Assembly (NCBI GenBank): GCA_023105745.1
Contig: JALGQZ010000011.1
Coordinates: 34,222,594 to 34,286,593 of the forward strand
From: Austropuccinia psidii
Lineage: Eukaryota; Basidiomycota; Pucciniomycetes; Pucciniales; Sphaerophragmiaceae
Length of the DNA stretch: 64,000 bases
Direction of reading: 5' to 3'
Each line of letters opens with the position of its first letter. The first letter of the stretch is position 1. Under the pieces are notes generated by a model. That model did no database searches. It saw nothing but the letters and a program-made list of their open reading frames with translations, and was not told the origin of the DNA. Position numbers and translations under genes: made by a program. Below, in pieces: positions 63,062 through 64,000 of this stretch.

Positions 63062-64000
63062 TTACTTTGTAATATTGGAGTTTCTAGTGTGTCTGAATCT
63101 TCTGAGGAGTTTGGTAGCTTCTGGTATATCTTTTTCTTCTAACCATTCATCTTCACAAGTTGGGTCACTGTACCTAACAAGGTATTCCCTTACTTTCTTG
63201 GTTCTTAATTTCCTTTCTTTAAGAACTTTGGTAATTTTCTTAGCACCAGATGTCTCAATAGGAGGTATAACCTGGGGAATCTTATTCCTCAAGGGAAATT
63301 TCTCAGCATCACTAGATTTATATGGCTTTATCAAGCTCACTGGAAATGTAGGGTGCTTATTGCTAAGTTCTTCAGATAACTCTACTTCAACAGCATTTTC
63401 TCCATGGAGGGCCTTAATCACAAAAGGTCCTGCAAAGGAGTCTTTCAACTTTTTACATCCTTTGATGTTATTGAAGTTAGTGGTGGATACAAGAACTAGG
63501 TCCCCTACTTTGAAATCTGGAGTTGCATGAGATTTATCCCATTTGTCTTTAGCATCTGCAAAAGAGTCCTCCATGCAACTTACTGCATGCTTTCTAGCTT
63601 TGTCTAGCATTCCTTTGAAGCTAGCAGCTGTGGGATGTATTTCAATTAAGTCTTTCCTCAAGGAGTCTTGGGGTAACTTGGGGTTCCATCCTTTTTCTAG
63701 AACAGCAGGAGTCTGATTGGTACTAGCATGGATTGATGTTTTATATGCTAATTCCAGTGCTGGTAACAGAGTACAACAATCATGGGTAAATCCATCACAA
63801 TCTTTGAATTCAAGGCCATATGCACAAAATCTTCTCACCATGTCCTCTAAGGTTTGGATCATTCTTTCAGCCAGGCCATCAGTTTGTGGGTGGTAGGCTG
63901 TAGAGAAAGACAGTTTAGTGCCAAATAATTGGTGAAGATTTGTCCATAGTGCTGAAGTGAATTTGGGATCTCTATCACTGATGATATTTGTAAATATCCC
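63062..64000 (-). CDS. Element F integrase, C-terminal half (partial, open)
   Basis: The minus-strand frame is open from the window edge to TAA at 63062-63064. It starts within the integrase core ([16 protein letters not shown]), includes [14 protein letters not shown] with the catalytic Glu, then a GPF-type region ([22 protein letters not shown]) and a chromodomain-like tail ([16 protein letters not shown]). Integrase inserts the cDNA copy, and a chromodomain is thought to direct insertion to marked chromatin. Unlike A and B, no stop is seen in this part, so F may be the youngest copy. Whether the rest is intact cannot be told. Confidence 0.85.
   Translation of the reverse strand, partial: GIFTNIISDRDPKFTSALWTNLHQLFGTKLSFSTAYHPQTDGLAERMIQTLEDMVRRFCAYGLEFKDCDGFTHDCCTLLPALELAYKTSIHASTNQTPAVLEKGWNPKLPQDSLRKDLIEIHPTAASFKGMLDKARKHAVSCMEDSFADAKDKWDKSHATPDFKVGDLVLVSTTNFNNIKGCKKLKDSFAGPFVIKALHGENAVEVELSEELSNKHPTFPVSLIKPYKSSDAEKFPLRNKIPQVIPPIETSGAKKITKVLKERKLRTKKVREYLVRYSDPTCEDEWLEEKDIPEATKLLRRFRHTRNSNITK

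Larger units (their letters stand above)
62429..64000 (-). mobile_element. Element F: family A gypsy element, cut by the window edge
   Basis: It starts TGTAAGGTGTGG at 62429 with a shortened LTR, followed by the polypurine tract (in sense TTTTTTAGGGGGAGGGAA) and the C-terminal half of integrase on the minus strand. The bases before it are CCAAC. The right side lies outside the window. Confidence 0.9.

Overview
The window looks like repeat-dense chromosome from a rust fungus (Pucciniales) with a large, AT-rich genome. Introns are short (65-87 bp) with GT...AG ends, there is a basidiomycete-type Tnp2 transposase, and almost everything else is nested Ty3/gypsy LTR retrotransposon. The lineage is an inference from gene style and base composition; no marker gene fixes the species.

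Region 1 (1-9396) holds the only intact protein genes. These are the last four exons of an SNF2-family helicase (+), then a divergent pair: a 646-aa protein of unknown function (-, three exons) and a 1025-aa Tnp2-like DDE transposase (+, two exons). The pair shares a 960-bp intergenic region that contains a long imperfect palindrome. Next come a GC-rich minisatellite, a cluster of TGACGT motifs and a decayed scrap of retrotransposon RNase H.

Region 2 (9397-43395) is a nest of Ty3/gypsy chromoviruses. Element A (9397-19370, minus, TSD CATTG) lies beside an old, badly decayed element G (about 20065-24692, continuing in 26532-26623 and perhaps 37472-37567). G is split by a solo LTR (24693-26531, TSD GTTTT) and by element B (26624-37471, plus). 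The 5' LTR of B is itself split by an unrelated solo LTR (28089-28847, TSD CTTTA). Element D (37568-43395, minus) follows and is cut inside gag by element C.

Region 3 (43396-64000) contains element C (minus), whose upstream LTR is cut at 52842. Element E follows (minus), a different gypsy lineage in which pol is present but gag and protease are not visible. Then comes about 4.4 kb of non-coding DNA carrying 21 copies of a hairpin-forming repeat with compensatory stem changes. Element F, an A-family copy with a shortened LTR, runs off the right edge.

In A, B and C the gag-pol frame (coiled coil, gag, CCHC knuckle, aspartic protease, RT, RNase H, integrase, GPF motif, chromodomain-like tail) is preceded by an extra ORF1. 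ORF1 lies in the frame from which gag-pol is reached by -1, and in B and C it is joined by a short spliceosomal intron at the same place. All visible copies carry nonsense or frameshift mutations except the short part of F, so these are mostly fossils. The three most interesting signals are the covarying hairpin array, the spliced ORF1 with its 4-nt stop/start overlap, and the intact two-gene Tnp2 unit.
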